A DNA stretch of 64,000 bases from [Clostridium] citroniae WAL-17108 (GTDB lineage: Bacteria > Bacillota > Clostridia > Lachnospirales > Lachnospiraceae): assembly GCF_000233455.1 (NCBI RefSeq), contig NZ_JH376421.1, positions 124,001 through 188,000 on the forward strand. Reading direction: 5' to 3'. The stretch's first letter is position 1. Each line of letters begins with the position of its first letter. Below are positions 1 through 8,588 of this stretch, piece after piece. A program made the translations under genes and the position numbers. The notes under the pieces are model-generated. The model had not been told where the DNA came from and searched no databases. It saw only the letters and a program-made list of their open reading frames with translations.

Positions 1-1586
1 GCTCTCACAGCCCCCGGGCCTGCAATCTCCTCCTGGAACATTGCCTCCACCGTCTCGCCGATGCCGGCCTCATAAAGGTCGATTCCAAAGATATTGGCAT
101 TGGAAAGGATGGGCTTTAACTGTCCCGTGTAGGACTCAGGCGTTCCAACCTGGATTCCCTTTAACGCAGCTGTCAGCTCAGGCACCATGGGATCGGCTGA
201 AAGCTCAAATGCATTGCCCTCATCATCCACTGCCAGCAGATACCTGCACCAGCCCGCAAGGGCCAGGGGAATGGCCTTCAGCTTCTTTGCATCGCCATAC
301 TTTTCAACATAAGCCTTGATGGTCTCGCCATAGCGGATCCCAACCTTTTGTGAGGTGTCGGTGGCGATCCTCTGTGGCGTATCAGGCATAAAGGGGTTGG
401 GGATCCTCACATTGATGACTTCATTTACAAAGTCTTCAGGGGACAGGATGCCGGGGTCTGTCACAACAGGCATTCCCTCCACCGGACCGATCTCATGGAC
501 CAGCCTGTTCAGCTGCTCATCCTTCATCTCATCCGCGATCAAGGTATATCCCAGCACGCAGCCGTATACGGCCAGAGCTGTGTGAAGAGGGTTCAGGCAG
601 GTGGTTACCTTCATCCGCTCCACCTTGTTGACCGTATCCCTGTCAGTCATATATACGCCGGCCTTTTCCAGGGCAGGCCTGCCATTGGGGAACTTGTCCT
701 CGATCACCAGGTACTGAGGTCCCTCTGCGTTTACAAATGGAGCAATATAAGTCTTCTTGGAGGTGATGACCGGGGCCATATCCTCCACACCGGCCTTCTC
801 CAACTCAGCGCATACGGAATCCGCGGGGCGTGGGGTGATCTTATCGATCATGGACCAGGGGAAGGAAACCTGGTTCTCATCAGAGAGATAGGCAATGAAT
901 CCGTCCTCCACATATCCCTTCTGGTTCCATTCCTTTGCCATGGTAAGGATGGAGCTTTGAAGCTTCTCACCATTGTGGGAGCAGTTATCCATGGATACCA
1001 CTGCCAGCGGAGCCTTGCATGCCTTATATCTCTCATATAAGAGAGCGCATACAACTGCCATGGCAGATACAGCCTTGTCCGGACCATTGTCAATGTCCGC
1101 CTGTATAAATGGGAAATAAGTTCCGTCCGATCCCTTCAGGGCATAGCCCTTTTCCGTTATGGTAAAGGAGATCATCTGAAGCACCGGATTGATAAAAATC
1201 TCCTTTAAACGGTCCCACTCCTCTTTCACCCCTGACTGGGCCTTCAGGGCCTCGGTAAGAGATCCGATGACCTTCTTGTCCGTGGAACCGTCAGCCTTTA
1301 AGGTAACTGCCAGCACCAGGTTGTCGTAGGGCTTATATATCTGATCAATCACATCAAAATCAAAGGTTTCCACGCAGGTGATGCCCTTGCTGCTCTCCCC
1401 GCTCTCGATCAGCCTGTCCGCCAGTCCGCCGATAAATATACGGAAAATGTTCCCTGCTCCAAAGTGCACCCACACAGGCGCCTGCTTTGTCTCTTCCGCC
1501 ACTGCACGGGTATCGTATTTAGGAAGTCCGATACCGGCTGCTTCCCACAAACTCTTGTCTTTTAATCCTTCCAATGTTAGTTTCAT
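1..1586 (-). CDS. Mannitol dehydrogenase-family oxidoreductase, probable fructuronate/tagaturonate reductase (partial)
   Basis: NAD-dependent polyol/uronate reductase of the long-chain mannitol dehydrogenase family; members interconvert mannonate/fructuronate, altronate/tagaturonate or mannitol/fructose in the cytoplasm. Seen: 528 codons, still open at the left edge, so a few C-terminal residues are missing. The N-terminal nucleotide-binding stretch reads VHFGAGNIFR, the family signature appears as MDNCSHNGEKLQ, and the catalytic region is KVTTCLNPLH, giving the family Asn-x2-His with a Lys slightly upstream. The ATG at 1586 is preceded by AGGAAAGG. The gene diverges from a zinc dehydrogenase/GntR pair across a promoter region with two near-identical motifs. 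The uronate assignment is inferred from context; mannitol or another polyol remains possible. Confidence 0.85.
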   Translation of the reverse strand, partial: MKLTLEGLKDKSLWEAAGIGLPKYDTRAVAEETKQAPVWVHFGAGNIFRIFIGGLADRLIESGESSKGITCVETFDFDVIDQIYKPYDNLVLAVTLKADGSTDKKVIGSLTEALKAQSGVKEEWDRLKEIFINPVLQMISFTITEKGYALKGSDGTYFPFIQADIDNGPDKAVSAMAVVCALLYERYKACKAPLAVVSMDNCSHNGEKLQSSILTMAKEWNQKGYVEDGFIAYLSDENQVSFPWSMIDKITPRPADSVCAELEKAGVEDMAPVITSKKTYIAPFVNAEGPQYLVIEDKFPNGRPALEKAGVYMTDRDTVNKVERMKVTTCLNPLHTALAVYGCVLGYTLIADEMKDEQLNRLVHEIGPVEGMPVVTDPGILSPEDFVNEVINVRIPNPFMPDTPQRIATDTSQKVGIRYGETIKAYVEKYGDAKKLKAIPLALAGWCRYLLAVDDEGNAFELSADPMVPELTAALKGIQVGTPESYTGQLKPILSNANIFGIDLYEAGIGETVEAMFQEEIAGPGAVR

Positions 1587-1645
1587 CTGATTACCCTTTC
1601 CTTTTGAAATAAGAATATTGATAGATTACAAATAAAGCAAGTCTC

Positions 1646-1800
1646 ACTAGTATGGTAGTATATGGAAGCTTTATTTTCAATATGTAATTTTTCACAATAT
1701 TTATTATGTATTTTTATGAAAAACGCTCACATTTTTCCATTTTATTTTCCGCCATTGACAATTCCGTCAAGGGGTATTAGTATACTTGTATGGTAGTTGA
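1646..1800. promoter_or_regulatory. Two operator-like repeats between divergent sugar-acid genes
   Basis: The 260-bp divergent intergenic region is AT-rich and holds two copies of ACTWGTATGGTAGT, at 1646-1659 (ACTAGTATGGTAGT) and 1784-1797 (ACTTGTATGGTAGT). Their left part, ATACTWGTAT-like, matches the palindrome in front of the epimerase/TRAP operon at 10488. They are good candidates for binding by the FadR-type GntR encoded at 2918 or its paralogue at 10908. The copy number and match are seen; the regulator is inferred. Confidence 0.5.
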
Positions 1801-1846
1801 TGTGATACAATAACACAGAAAATCAATGAATTAAAGGAGAATGATT

Positions 1847-2869
1847 ATGAAAGCCGTACAGATTGTGAAACCCAATGAATTAAAGCTGATCGACATTGAA
1901 AAGCCCGTGATCACAGAAAAGGACAATGTTCTTGTTAAGATGACCGCTGCAGGGATCTGCGGTTCCGATGTGGGTATTTATCACGGGACCAACGCGGCAG
2001 CCACTTACCCCAGGATCATTGGTCATGAGATGGTGGGCAGGGTCGAGGAAGCGGGCCCTGGCGTAGCCAACCTGAAAGTAGGCGACAGGGTTATCATCAA
2101 TCAGGTCACCAGCTGCGGGCACTGCTACCCCTGTAAGATCGGCAGAGGAAATGTATGTGACAGCCTGGCTGTACGGGGCGTGCATATTGACGGCGGTTAC
2201 AGGGAATATATTGCTGTTCCGGAATCAGACTGTTATATCCTTCCTGAATCCCTGTCCGACCAGGATGCTGTCATGATCGAGCCCACCACCATCGGTATCC
2301 AGTCCTGCACCAGAGCGGATCTTGAAAAGGACGACCTGCTGCTGATCTATGGTTCCGGCGCCCTGGGCAGCTCTATCTTAAAGATCGCACGCCTTCTCTG
2401 CGACCACATCATTGTTGCCGATGTGGTGGATGATAAGCTGGAAGCGGCAAAGGCCAACGGAGCTACCCACACCATCAACGTGCTGAAGGAAAACCTGATC
2501 GAAAAAGTAAAGGAATACACCTATGGCCACGGCGCCACTGTATCCATCGATGCGGTGTGCAACAAGGATTCCCTGATCAATCTGCTCCAGGCCACAGGCA
2601 ATGCGGGCCGCGTTATGACCATGGGCTTTTCCACTGCTCCCACAGAGATCAACCAGTTCCTGATCACCTCCAAAGAGCTGGACGTTAGGGGCTCCAGGCT
2701 TCAGAACAAAATGTTCGGCAAAGCCATTGAGCTGGTAAATGAGGGCAAGCTGGACCTTACAAACTCCATCTCCCACACCTTCCCCCTGACCAAAGCCCAG
2801 GAAGCGTTTGACTTTGTGGACAGCCACGACCCATCCATCCGCAAGATCGTACTGACCTTTGATTTTTAA
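1847..2869 (+). CDS. Zinc-dependent alcohol dehydrogenase-family protein (sugar-acid dehydrogenase-like)
   Basis: Medium-chain dehydrogenase/reductase, 340 residues, NAD(P)-dependent, cytoplasmic. Catalytic zinc ligands are Cys38 (GICGSD) and His60/Glu61 (GHE). The structural zinc site is Cys90, Cys93, Cys96 and Cys104, and the cofactor loop is GSGALG. Relatives oxidise L-threonine, sorbitol, L-galactonate or L-idonate; the linked uronate reductase and GntR gene favour a sugar acid or polyol. The ATG at 1847 is chosen because AAAGGAGA ends seven bases upstream; an in-frame ATG at 1841 directly abuts that site. It is followed after 48 bp by the GntR gene, so the two are probably co-transcribed. 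It is a paralogue of the gene at 4814-5836, with the same ligand numbering. Exact substrate unknown. Confidence 0.88.
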   Translation: MKAVQIVKPNELKLIDIEKPVITEKDNVLVKMTAAGICGSDVGIYHGTNAAATYPRIIGHEMVGRVEEAGPGVANLKVGDRVIINQVTSCGHCYPCKIGRGNVCDSLAVRGVHIDGGYREYIAVPESDCYILPESLSDQDAVMIEPTTIGIQSCTRADLEKDDLLLIYGSGALGSSILKIARLLCDHIIVADVVDDKLEAAKANGATHTINVLKENLIEKVKEYTYGHGATVSIDAVCNKDSLINLLQATGNAGRVMTMGFSTAPTEINQFLITSKELDVRGSRLQNKMFGKAIELVNEGKLDLTNSISHTFPLTKAQEAFDFVDSHDPSIRKIVLTFDF

Positions 2870-2917
2870 AATAATGGAAATGAACCAGAATATGTAATAG
2901 ATCAGCGAGGATATGAT

Positions 2918-3592
2918 ATGGAACTATTAGACAGGCAGCCATCTGAAAACGCGCGCTCCTATGCGCTGCGTGTTCTTCTGTACAACATCATCACCCTTGA
3001 ACTGGCGCCGGGCAGCGCTGTCAGCGAAAACGAGCTCTCCCTTTTGTTAAAGCTTTCCCGCACTCCGGTGCGGGAGGCCCTTATTGAGCTGAGTAAAATG
3101 GGCCTGGTGGACATACAGCCCCAGCGCGGCAGCTACATTGCCAAAATTGACTACGAACTCATTGAGGAGTCCCGTTTCATGCGCCTGGTGTTGGAGAACG
3201 CGGTGTTAAAGCTTGTGTGCGAAGGCATTTCCCAGGAATATGAGACATTGCTGAAAGCAAACTTGGAGGATGAGATACGGTATCTGAACGCAGCCGACTA
3301 TACCCGGCTGTTTGAACTGGACACGGACTTTCACAGGCTGTTATTCCTGTCCGTGGGCAAGGGACGCACCTACGAGGTCATCCATTCCCAGATGGTGCAT
3401 TTTGACCGGCTCAGGGCCTTGTCCCTGAAATCCCTTAAGCCGGATAAGATCGTGGAGGACCATGAAAATATCCTGTATGCCATTGGCCGCCGCGACAGCG
3501 AACTGGCCGAAATGCTCATGACCCGGCACCTTACAAGGCACCGGGTGGAAAAATCAGAACTGGTGAAGCGTTATCCCGGCTACTTTGCGTGA
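2918..3592 (+). CDS. GntR-family regulator, FadR/FCD subgroup
   Basis: A 224-residue DNA-binding regulator. The N-terminal winged helix (about residues 15-75) includes LSRTPVREALIELSKMGLV followed by the wing PQRGSYI. The all-helical C-terminal FCD ligand domain (about 85-215) retains the family's metal/ligand histidines in DFHRLL and in the C-terminal RHLTRHR. FCD regulators typically sense small organic or sugar acids and repress neighbouring catabolic genes. It lies 48 bp behind the zinc dehydrogenase and close to the ACTWGTATGGTAGT sites, so control of the flanking divergent genes is likely. The start at 2918 has AGCGAGG upstream. It ends convergently 33 bp from the CGGC-protein gene, with no clear terminator between them. 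Confidence 0.9.
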   Translation: MELLDRQPSENARSYALRVLLYNIITLELAPGSAVSENELSLLLKLSRTPVREALIELSKMGLVDIQPQRGSYIAKIDYELIEESRFMRLVLENAVLKLVCEGISQEYETLLKANLEDEIRYLNAADYTRLFELDTDFHRLLFLSVGKGRTYEVIHSQMVHFDRLRALSLKSLKPDKIVEDHENILYAIGRRDSELAEMLMTRHLTRHRVEKSELVKRYPGYFA

Positions 3593-3625
3593 ACCGGAAC
3601 GTTGCCGCGATCCATATTCGGGATC

Positions 3626-3958
3626 TCAGTGTGTGAAATCCAGATACTTTACCGTATCCGGCAGATCCATCTGTATGACTTCCTTCATTCTTTTTGCAAA
3701 GGGACACGGATATCCAATGGGTGTCCCTTTTTGTATGCAGGATGCAAATACAATGGTATCCGCTCCCCGCTTCACAAGCTCCCGCGCCCTGAGCACGGCC
3801 TTTTTCCCCGGACATCCGCCGCAATTGATAAAACCAATGACCTCAATCTCCTCGTCAATTCCCTCAAACGCCCCCTTTTTCTCCCGTATCATCCTGAAAT
3901 CCGTGGTTCCCGGGCAGTAATCCTCGGTCTGCATACATCTTATGATCCCCGCTTTCAT
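3626..3958 (-). CDS. CGGC-domain small protein, predicted metal-binding
   Basis: A 110-residue soluble protein carrying the motif FINCGGCPGKK (Cys46, Cys49) that names the CGGC family. Further cysteines sit at positions 8 and 15 near the N terminus and in FASCIQKG and GYPCPF. Family members are predicted metal or redox proteins of unknown function, found in anaerobes and methanogens. Its ATG overlaps the stop codon of the upstream membrane-anchored gene as ATGA (3955-3958), so the two are translationally coupled and probably act together. No substrate can be inferred. Confidence 0.8.
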   Translation of the reverse strand: MKAGIIRCMQTEDYCPGTTDFRMIREKKGAFEGIDEEIEVIGFINCGGCPGKKAVLRARELVKRGADTIVFASCIQKGTPIGYPCPFAKRMKEVIQMDLPDTVKYLDFTH

Positions 3959-4713
3959 TCCCTTTTCTCCCCCTTACGCGTTTTAGATAACCTTCCCCTT
4001 GATGCCCTTTTCTCTTGGATTTTGGCCAGCTTTGCAAGGATCCTGGTCGTATCAGCCACATCCAGGTCCCCTGTTTTAAGGAGCTCCGTGTTTTTCAGAT
4101 ACTCCATAAACTGCTTCTGGGTAAAGACAGAATCAGAAGGGCCGTACAAAAGGTTCACACGTGGATTGGTAAACACGGTTACAATGTTCAGATCCCCGTT
4201 GATCCCCTCCTCATCCATGGCAGCGCGCACCAGGTCATACTGCTCCTGGCAGAACACCCGCGGATTGGTGAACATCAGGTCCTTTCCGTTCATATGCTGG
4301 TTCCAGGGTTTGGATCCCTCCCCAGGGGTAATGGTGCCTCCGAATCCCACGCAGTGGATGCCCGTCACACCGTGAGGCGCCACCAGGAGAGCCACCAGAA
4401 GGGCCGTCTTTCCCTGGTATTCCACCATACCTGGCGCCACAACACTCATACCGTTCTTGCCTGCAAACTTCAAAAGCTGGGAAACAAATATGGTGAGGTC
4501 GCCTTGGGTGCCATTCTTCTGTTTTGGCTCCCGGCCCCTGCTTTTCTCCGCAGTCCGCCCCTCTTCCCCCTGCTTTTCCTTCTTCTTGTTAATGCCCAAT
4601 AACAGCTCCGACATACTCTTTCCTGTCCGTGACTGTATCCTTGGCAGCACGACCAAAAACAGGGCCGCTATTACTGCGATCAATACAATCTGCCCTGTGG
4701 AACTATCCTGCAT
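3955..4713 (-). CDS. Membrane-anchored protein with a possible divergent NERD-like domain
   Basis: 252 residues. One N-terminal transmembrane segment (about residues 8-25, GQIVLIAVIAALFLVVLP) is followed by a highly charged Lys/Glu linker (about 40-70). A globular region (about 75-190) and a basic, Lys/Arg-rich tail follow. The globular part has a central strand/glycine pattern and an FTNPRVNLLYG-like end that resemble NERD (nuclease-related) domains, but I cannot see the full catalytic set, so this is tentative. A good ribosome site (GAGAGGAG) precedes the ATG at 4713. Its stop codon overlaps the start of the CGGC-protein gene. I do not recognise a specific function. Confidence 0.6.
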   Translation of the reverse strand: MQDSSTGQIVLIAVIAALFLVVLPRIQSRTGKSMSELLLGINKKKEKQGEEGRTAEKSRGREPKQKNGTQGDLTIFVSQLLKFAGKNGMSVVAPGMVEYQGKTALLVALLVAPHGVTGIHCVGFGGTITPGEGSKPWNQHMNGKDLMFTNPRVFCQEQYDLVRAAMDEEGINGDLNIVTVFTNPRVNLLYGPSDSVFTQKQFMEYLKNTELLKTGDLDVADTTRILAKLAKIQEKRASRGRLSKTRKGEKRE

Positions 4714-4813
4714 GGTATTACTCCTCTCTCAAAACTTATTTATCAGCCAGTATCTGTTTATTATACCATGTCAGCGGGCAACCAGCAATGTTGGTTTTTA
4801 GGTCGTTCCAACC

Positions 4814-5836
4814 TCAGTCAAATGTGAGGACCACCTTGCCCGCACCGCTGCCCTTATCAGCCAGCACGGCAAATGCCTCCTCGTATTTTTCAGCCGGGAA
4901 CACATGGGTTATAAGCCGGTCCATCCGGTCCAGGCGGTTTGGAAGCTGTTCCAGCGTTTCCGGGAATTTTTCCATCTGGTGCCTGGTCCCCAGGATGGTG
5001 AGTTCCTTTGCATTGACCGCCTTAAAGTCGATTGCAATGGGTATCTGGCCAAATGTCATGGCCACCAGGCGGCCGGCCGGTGACAGGATCTTTACGGCGT
5101 GTTCCAGAAGAGCCGGGATCCCCGCTGCCTCAAACACCACATTGACCCCCTCTCCCTTTGTCACCTCCATGATCAGTGCGTCCAGATCCTCCTTCATGGG
5201 ATTGACCATGTGATCCGCCCCAAACCCGGCTGCCATGGCAAGCCTGTTTTCATTTGGCTCGGATACGATCACCACCGCTCCCCGGCTCTTAGCCACATCC
5301 GCTACGATCAGGCCGATAGGCCCTGCCCCGTGGACCAGGACCACGTCCCCGGGCCTGACATTGCCGCGCCAATTGGCCTGGGATCCAATGGTGTAGGGTT
5401 CACACAGGGCTGCCTGGACATAACTCATTTTACGTTTATCATATTGGTACACCTGGGACCGCTTTACCACTGCATACTCCCTGAATGTCCCGTCCACAAT
5501 ACATCCCAGAACCTTAAGGTCCCTGCACACATTGTGGTGGCCGCTGCGGCAGGCATAACATTTTCCGCAGTATGTAATGGGCTCAAATACCACCCCATCT
5601 CCCACCTTAATATCCTTCACCGCCGTTCCGGCCGCCTCCACTTCTCCGGCCGCCTCATGCCCGATCACCCTTGGGTATACCGCATAAGGATTGCTTCCAT
5701 GGGCCACATGCACATCGGACCCGCAGATCCCCGCGGCACGGATCCGCACCAGGACCTGGTCCGGTTCGGTGATAACAGGCTTCTCTATGTCCAGCATCTC
5801 CATGTGGTTTGGTCCAATTACCGTAATTGCTTTCAT
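4814..5836 (-). CDS. Zinc-dependent alcohol dehydrogenase-family protein (second copy)
   Basis: Medium-chain dehydrogenase of 340 residues, paralogous to the gene at 1847. Zinc ligands occupy the same residue numbers: catalytic Cys38 and His60/Glu61, structural Cys90, Cys93, Cys96 and Cys104. The cofactor loop is HGAGPIG. The ATG at 5836 is chosen over an upstream ATG at 5857 because it aligns with the paralogue and follows GGAAAGGACGG. It is the last gene of the leftward epimerase-TRAP-SDR operon, 28 bp behind the SDR gene, so it probably oxidises the imported compound or an intermediate. Substrate unknown; sorbitol-, idonate- or galactonate-dehydrogenase-like activity is plausible. Confidence 0.88.
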   Translation of the reverse strand: MKAITVIGPNHMEMLDIEKPVITEPDQVLVRIRAAGICGSDVHVAHGSNPYAVYPRVIGHEAAGEVEAAGTAVKDIKVGDGVVFEPITYCGKCYACRSGHHNVCRDLKVLGCIVDGTFREYAVVKRSQVYQYDKRKMSYVQAALCEPYTIGSQANWRGNVRPGDVVLVHGAGPIGLIVADVAKSRGAVVIVSEPNENRLAMAAGFGADHMVNPMKEDLDALIMEVTKGEGVNVVFEAAGIPALLEHAVKILSPAGRLVAMTFGQIPIAIDFKAVNAKELTILGTRHQMEKFPETLEQLPNRLDRMDRLITHVFPAEKYEEAFAVLADKGSGAGKVVLTFD

Positions 5837-5864
5837 TTTTCCGTCCTTTCCATCCATTCTGTCC

Positions 5865-6758
5865 TTAAATACCGGGGCAGGACAGGAATCCTCCGTCCAC
5901 TGCGATCACCTGCCCCGTAATGTAGCCCGACATATCAGGATCTGCAAAAAACCGCAGCGCTCCCACCAGTTCCCTGGAATCCCCCAGCCTGCCCATGGGC
6001 GTGCGGTGGATCACATTGTAGTAGCGCTGGGTGTAGGTTCCGTCAGGATTCACGTACATGTCATGGTTTAAAGGTGTGAGGAAGTATCCGGGAGCAACTG
6101 CATTGACCCTTACCTTACCGAATTCATTGGACAGGTAATTGGACAGCCACCGGGTGAACATATCCACGGCAGCCTTGCTGGACGCATAGGCAGGCACCAT
6201 GCTGAGGGCGTCATAGGCCGCCATGGAGGTGATGTTGATAATGGAATTTCCCTCCACTCCTACAAGGTCCACTGCAAATACCTGGCTGGCGATCACAGTC
6301 CCCAGCCAATTCACATTCATGACCCCCATCATCTTTTCAGCGTCAATGTTAAACAGGGTACGGCTCTTTCCCAGCAGTTCCCGGGCAGCTCCCCTGCTGT
6401 CCGGGCTGTCCGGATCAGCCTTTGATACCTGCGTATCCATCTCCTCCCCCTGCCTGTATGCTTCCACAGTCGTCTTGGCAAGGGGGTCCTGGATTCCGGC
6501 GCAGTTGATCAGCACATTGCACTTTCCCAGTTTTTCCCTCACCTCCCGGCGGGCCTGTTCCATGGAATTTTTGTCCACCACATTACAGCGGACCGCAGCC
6601 GCAGTCCCGCCCTGTTCCCTGATTTTTGCCGCCACCCTTTGGGCAGCCTCCATATCATAATCCAGCACAGCGATCAGCTTACCGTCTTTGGCAAGCTCCA
6701 CGGCAAACACACTGCCAAGGCCGCCGCCTGCGCCGGTTATAACAACAACCTGTCCCAT
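5865..6758 (-). CDS. SDR oxidoreductase resembling Bacillus-type fructuronate reductase (YjmF/UxuB)
   Basis: Short-chain dehydrogenase of 297 residues. The cofactor motif is TGAGGGLG (residues 8-15). The active site has Ser178 (NITSMAAY) and Tyr191-x3-Lys195 (YASSK). The C-terminal third (APGYFLTPLN, HRTPMGRLG, VIAVDGGF) follows the pattern I know from Bacillus YjmF, which reduces D-fructuronate to D-mannonate. The ATG at 6758 is preferred over one at 6767, which abuts the GGAGG site. It sits between the TRAP permease gene dctM and the zinc dehydrogenase in one operon. A non-homologous mannitol-dehydrogenase-type reductase lies 4 kb away, so the two may serve different uronates or opposite steps. 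Confidence 0.82.
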   Translation of the reverse strand: MGQVVVITGAGGGLGSVFAVELAKDGKLIAVLDYDMEAAQRVAAKIREQGGTAAAVRCNVVDKNSMEQARREVREKLGKCNVLINCAGIQDPLAKTTVEAYRQGEEMDTQVSKADPDSPDSRGAARELLGKSRTLFNIDAEKMMGVMNVNWLGTVIASQVFAVDLVGVEGNSIINITSMAAYDALSMVPAYASSKAAVDMFTRWLSNYLSNEFGKVRVNAVAPGYFLTPLNHDMYVNPDGTYTQRYYNVIHRTPMGRLGDSRELVGALRFFADPDMSGYITGQVIAVDGGFLSCPGI

Positions 6759-6786
6759 TTTCCTCATCCTCCAACTACTTATAGTG

Positions 6787-8058
6787 TTAATTTAAAATGC
6801 TTGGTATCCACAGGGTAAGCTGGGGTACAAATGATACCAGCATCAGTACAAAAAGGCTCGTGGCCAGGAATGGAATCGTGGCCCTGAAAGCCTTAAAAGC
6901 AGAAATTTTTCCTATTTGGGCGCCTGTGCACACGCACATGCCCACCGGCGGTGTTGTCAGCCCCAGCATCAGGTTCAGGATCGCCATCAGCGCAAAGTGG
7001 ACCGGATCCATCCCCACCGCGGTTGCCACTGGAAGCAGTACCGGAAAGGTGATCAGGATCGCCGCAAGGCTTTCCATGAACATACCCACAAACAGCAGCA
7101 CCACATTGATGAGAAGGATCACCACAATGCGGTTATCCGTGATGCTGAGTATGCTGTTGGCCACCATCTGCGGAATGCGTTCCGCTGTCAGGATATAGGC
7201 AAATACATTGGCCAGGCCAATGAGCACGATAATGCTGGCGCAGGCCCTTATATTTTCCCACACAATCCTGGGCACATCCGTGATCTTGATCTCCTTATAT
7301 ACAAAGACTCCTACGATCAGTGCGTATACGCAGGTGACAATGGATGCCTCCGTGGGTGTAAACACACCGGAAAGGATCCCCCCAAGAAGGATGACCGGCA
7401 TCAACATGGCCCAAATCGCGTCCTTGGTCGTCTGAGCACGCACCTTCCAGTCAGCCCTCTCATGCCTTGGATAATCGCGCTTTACGGAAATGATATAGGT
7501 GGGTACACAGAGGGCCAGGCCCAGCAGTATTCCCGGAATGATACCTGCCTGGAACATTTTCCCCACGGAAATACTTACGCAGGAACCAGCTATGACCATG
7601 GGCACGCTGGGCGGGATAATGGGACCCACCACCGAAGATGCCGCGGTCACCGCCACGGAAAAATCATCATCATAACCATCCTCCACCATGGCCGGGATCA
7701 ACATGCTTCCCAGACTGCACACATCGGCAATGGCGGTGCCGGAAATGCCGGCAAACACCATGCTTGCCACAATGTTTACCAGTGCAAGGCTTCCGCGGAA
7801 ATGCCCCAGGAAGGAGTTACAGAAATTCAGGATGCGCTTTGTGATCCCTCCGCCGTTCATCAATGCGCCTGCCAGCATAAATCCCGGAATGCAGAGCAGG
7901 GTAAAGGAGTCCATGCCGGCATAAAACTTCTGGGCGATGACGGTCAGCGGTATTCCGTTTGCAAACAGATAAAACAGGGATGAAAACCCCAGTGAAAATG
8001 CAATGGGCACTCCCAATATCAGCAGTACAAGAAATATGATAAACATCATTGCAACCAT
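6787..8058 (-). CDS. dctM: TRAP transporter large permease DctM
   Basis: 423-residue, roughly twelve-helix membrane protein, the ion-coupled channel subunit of a tripartite ATP-independent periplasmic-type transporter; in Gram-positives it works with a lipoprotein receptor. Hydrophobic helices span the protein, with family landmarks such as GISGTAIADVCSLG and the repeated glycine/proline-rich half IPPSVPMVIAG. It begins 3 bp after the stop of dctQ, so translation is coupled. The full set (dctP, dctQ, dctM) is present and adjacent to two dehydrogenases and an epimerase. TRAP systems usually carry organic or sugar acids, consistent with uronate or aldonate import. Confidence 0.95.
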   Translation of the reverse strand: MVAMMFIIFLVLLILGVPIAFSLGFSSLFYLFANGIPLTVIAQKFYAGMDSFTLLCIPGFMLAGALMNGGGITKRILNFCNSFLGHFRGSLALVNIVASMVFAGISGTAIADVCSLGSMLIPAMVEDGYDDDFSVAVTAASSVVGPIIPPSVPMVIAGSCVSISVGKMFQAGIIPGILLGLALCVPTYIISVKRDYPRHERADWKVRAQTTKDAIWAMLMPVILLGGILSGVFTPTEASIVTCVYALIVGVFVYKEIKITDVPRIVWENIRACASIIVLIGLANVFAYILTAERIPQMVANSILSITDNRIVVILLINVVLLFVGMFMESLAAILITFPVLLPVATAVGMDPVHFALMAILNLMLGLTTPPVGMCVCTGAQIGKISAFKAFRATIPFLATSLFVLMLVSFVPQLTLWIPSILN

Positions 8059-8061
8059 ATT

Positions 8062-8541
8062 TTATTCTTCCCCCTTTCCCATTTCCAGGATCTCCCTGAT
8101 GATTCCGGAGACACAGTATACGGATGTCAGGGCGAATATCCCTACCGGAACCAGGTAGAAGATGCCCATGTTGATCCTCAGTGAAGTGGATACGGTCCTG
8201 AGACCTGTTTTCCAGAATATATGGGCCTGTTTTGTGCCTGCCACACCCACAACGCATATGAACACATAATCCAAAATGTTTATGATATGCCTGAACGGGC
8301 CATGCATATTGTTTGTCACAATATCGATAACCGCGTACTCGCTGTATTTGATGGCCATGGGCGCACCGAACATAATTGTGTACATAAAAAATAACCTTGT
8401 CATTTCGTCTGTCCAGGGAGCCGAGATCCCCGGTGTATACCGTGTGATGACCTGGACCAGAACGCAGATACTTACCAGGCCAAAGGAGAGGGCCGTAAGG
8501 TAGTGGAATATCTCATCCAGTATGTCAGTAATTTTCTTCAT
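8062..8541 (-). CDS. dctQ: TRAP transporter small permease DctQ
   Basis: 159-residue, four-helix membrane subunit that partners DctM. Helices run at about residues 15-35, 48-68, 88-108 and 130-150, with the conserved stretch PWTDEMTRLFFMY after helix 1. The ATG at 8541 is chosen because the protein then starts MKKITDILDEI, the usual DctQ length; a longer in-frame opening would run back into dctP. It is preceded by a GC-rich stem-loop between dctP and dctQ. Its stop lies 3 bp from dctM. Confidence 0.92.
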   Translation of the reverse strand: MKKITDILDEIFHYLTALSFGLVSICVLVQVITRYTPGISAPWTDEMTRLFFMYTIMFGAPMAIKYSEYAVIDIVTNNMHGPFRHIINILDYVFICVVGVAGTKQAHIFWKTGLRTVSTSLRINMGIFYLVPVGIFALTSVYCVSGIIREILEMGKGEE

Positions 8542-8588
8542 CGCTATCCCCCGACTGAAATCAAATTTATTAGCTGCGCTTTTATAAA

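Noticed and set aside
1841..1846. Upstream ATG as start of the first zinc dehydrogenase
   Set aside because: It abuts the Shine-Dalgarno sequence with no spacer; the next in-frame ATG has a 7-bp spacing and aligns with the paralogue.
3602..4375. 257-codon frame opposite the CGGC and membrane-anchored protein genes
   Set aside because: Overlaps two coupled genes with good ribosome sites and shows no domain features.
4714..4813. Hairpin AACCA/TGGTT followed by T-run as a terminator
   Set aside because: Only five base pairs and oriented rightward, where no gene ends; probably chance.
6916..7983. 355-codon frame opposite dctM
   Set aside because: Histidine/glutamine-rich composition is the typical reverse reading of a hydrophobic membrane protein; no start signal.
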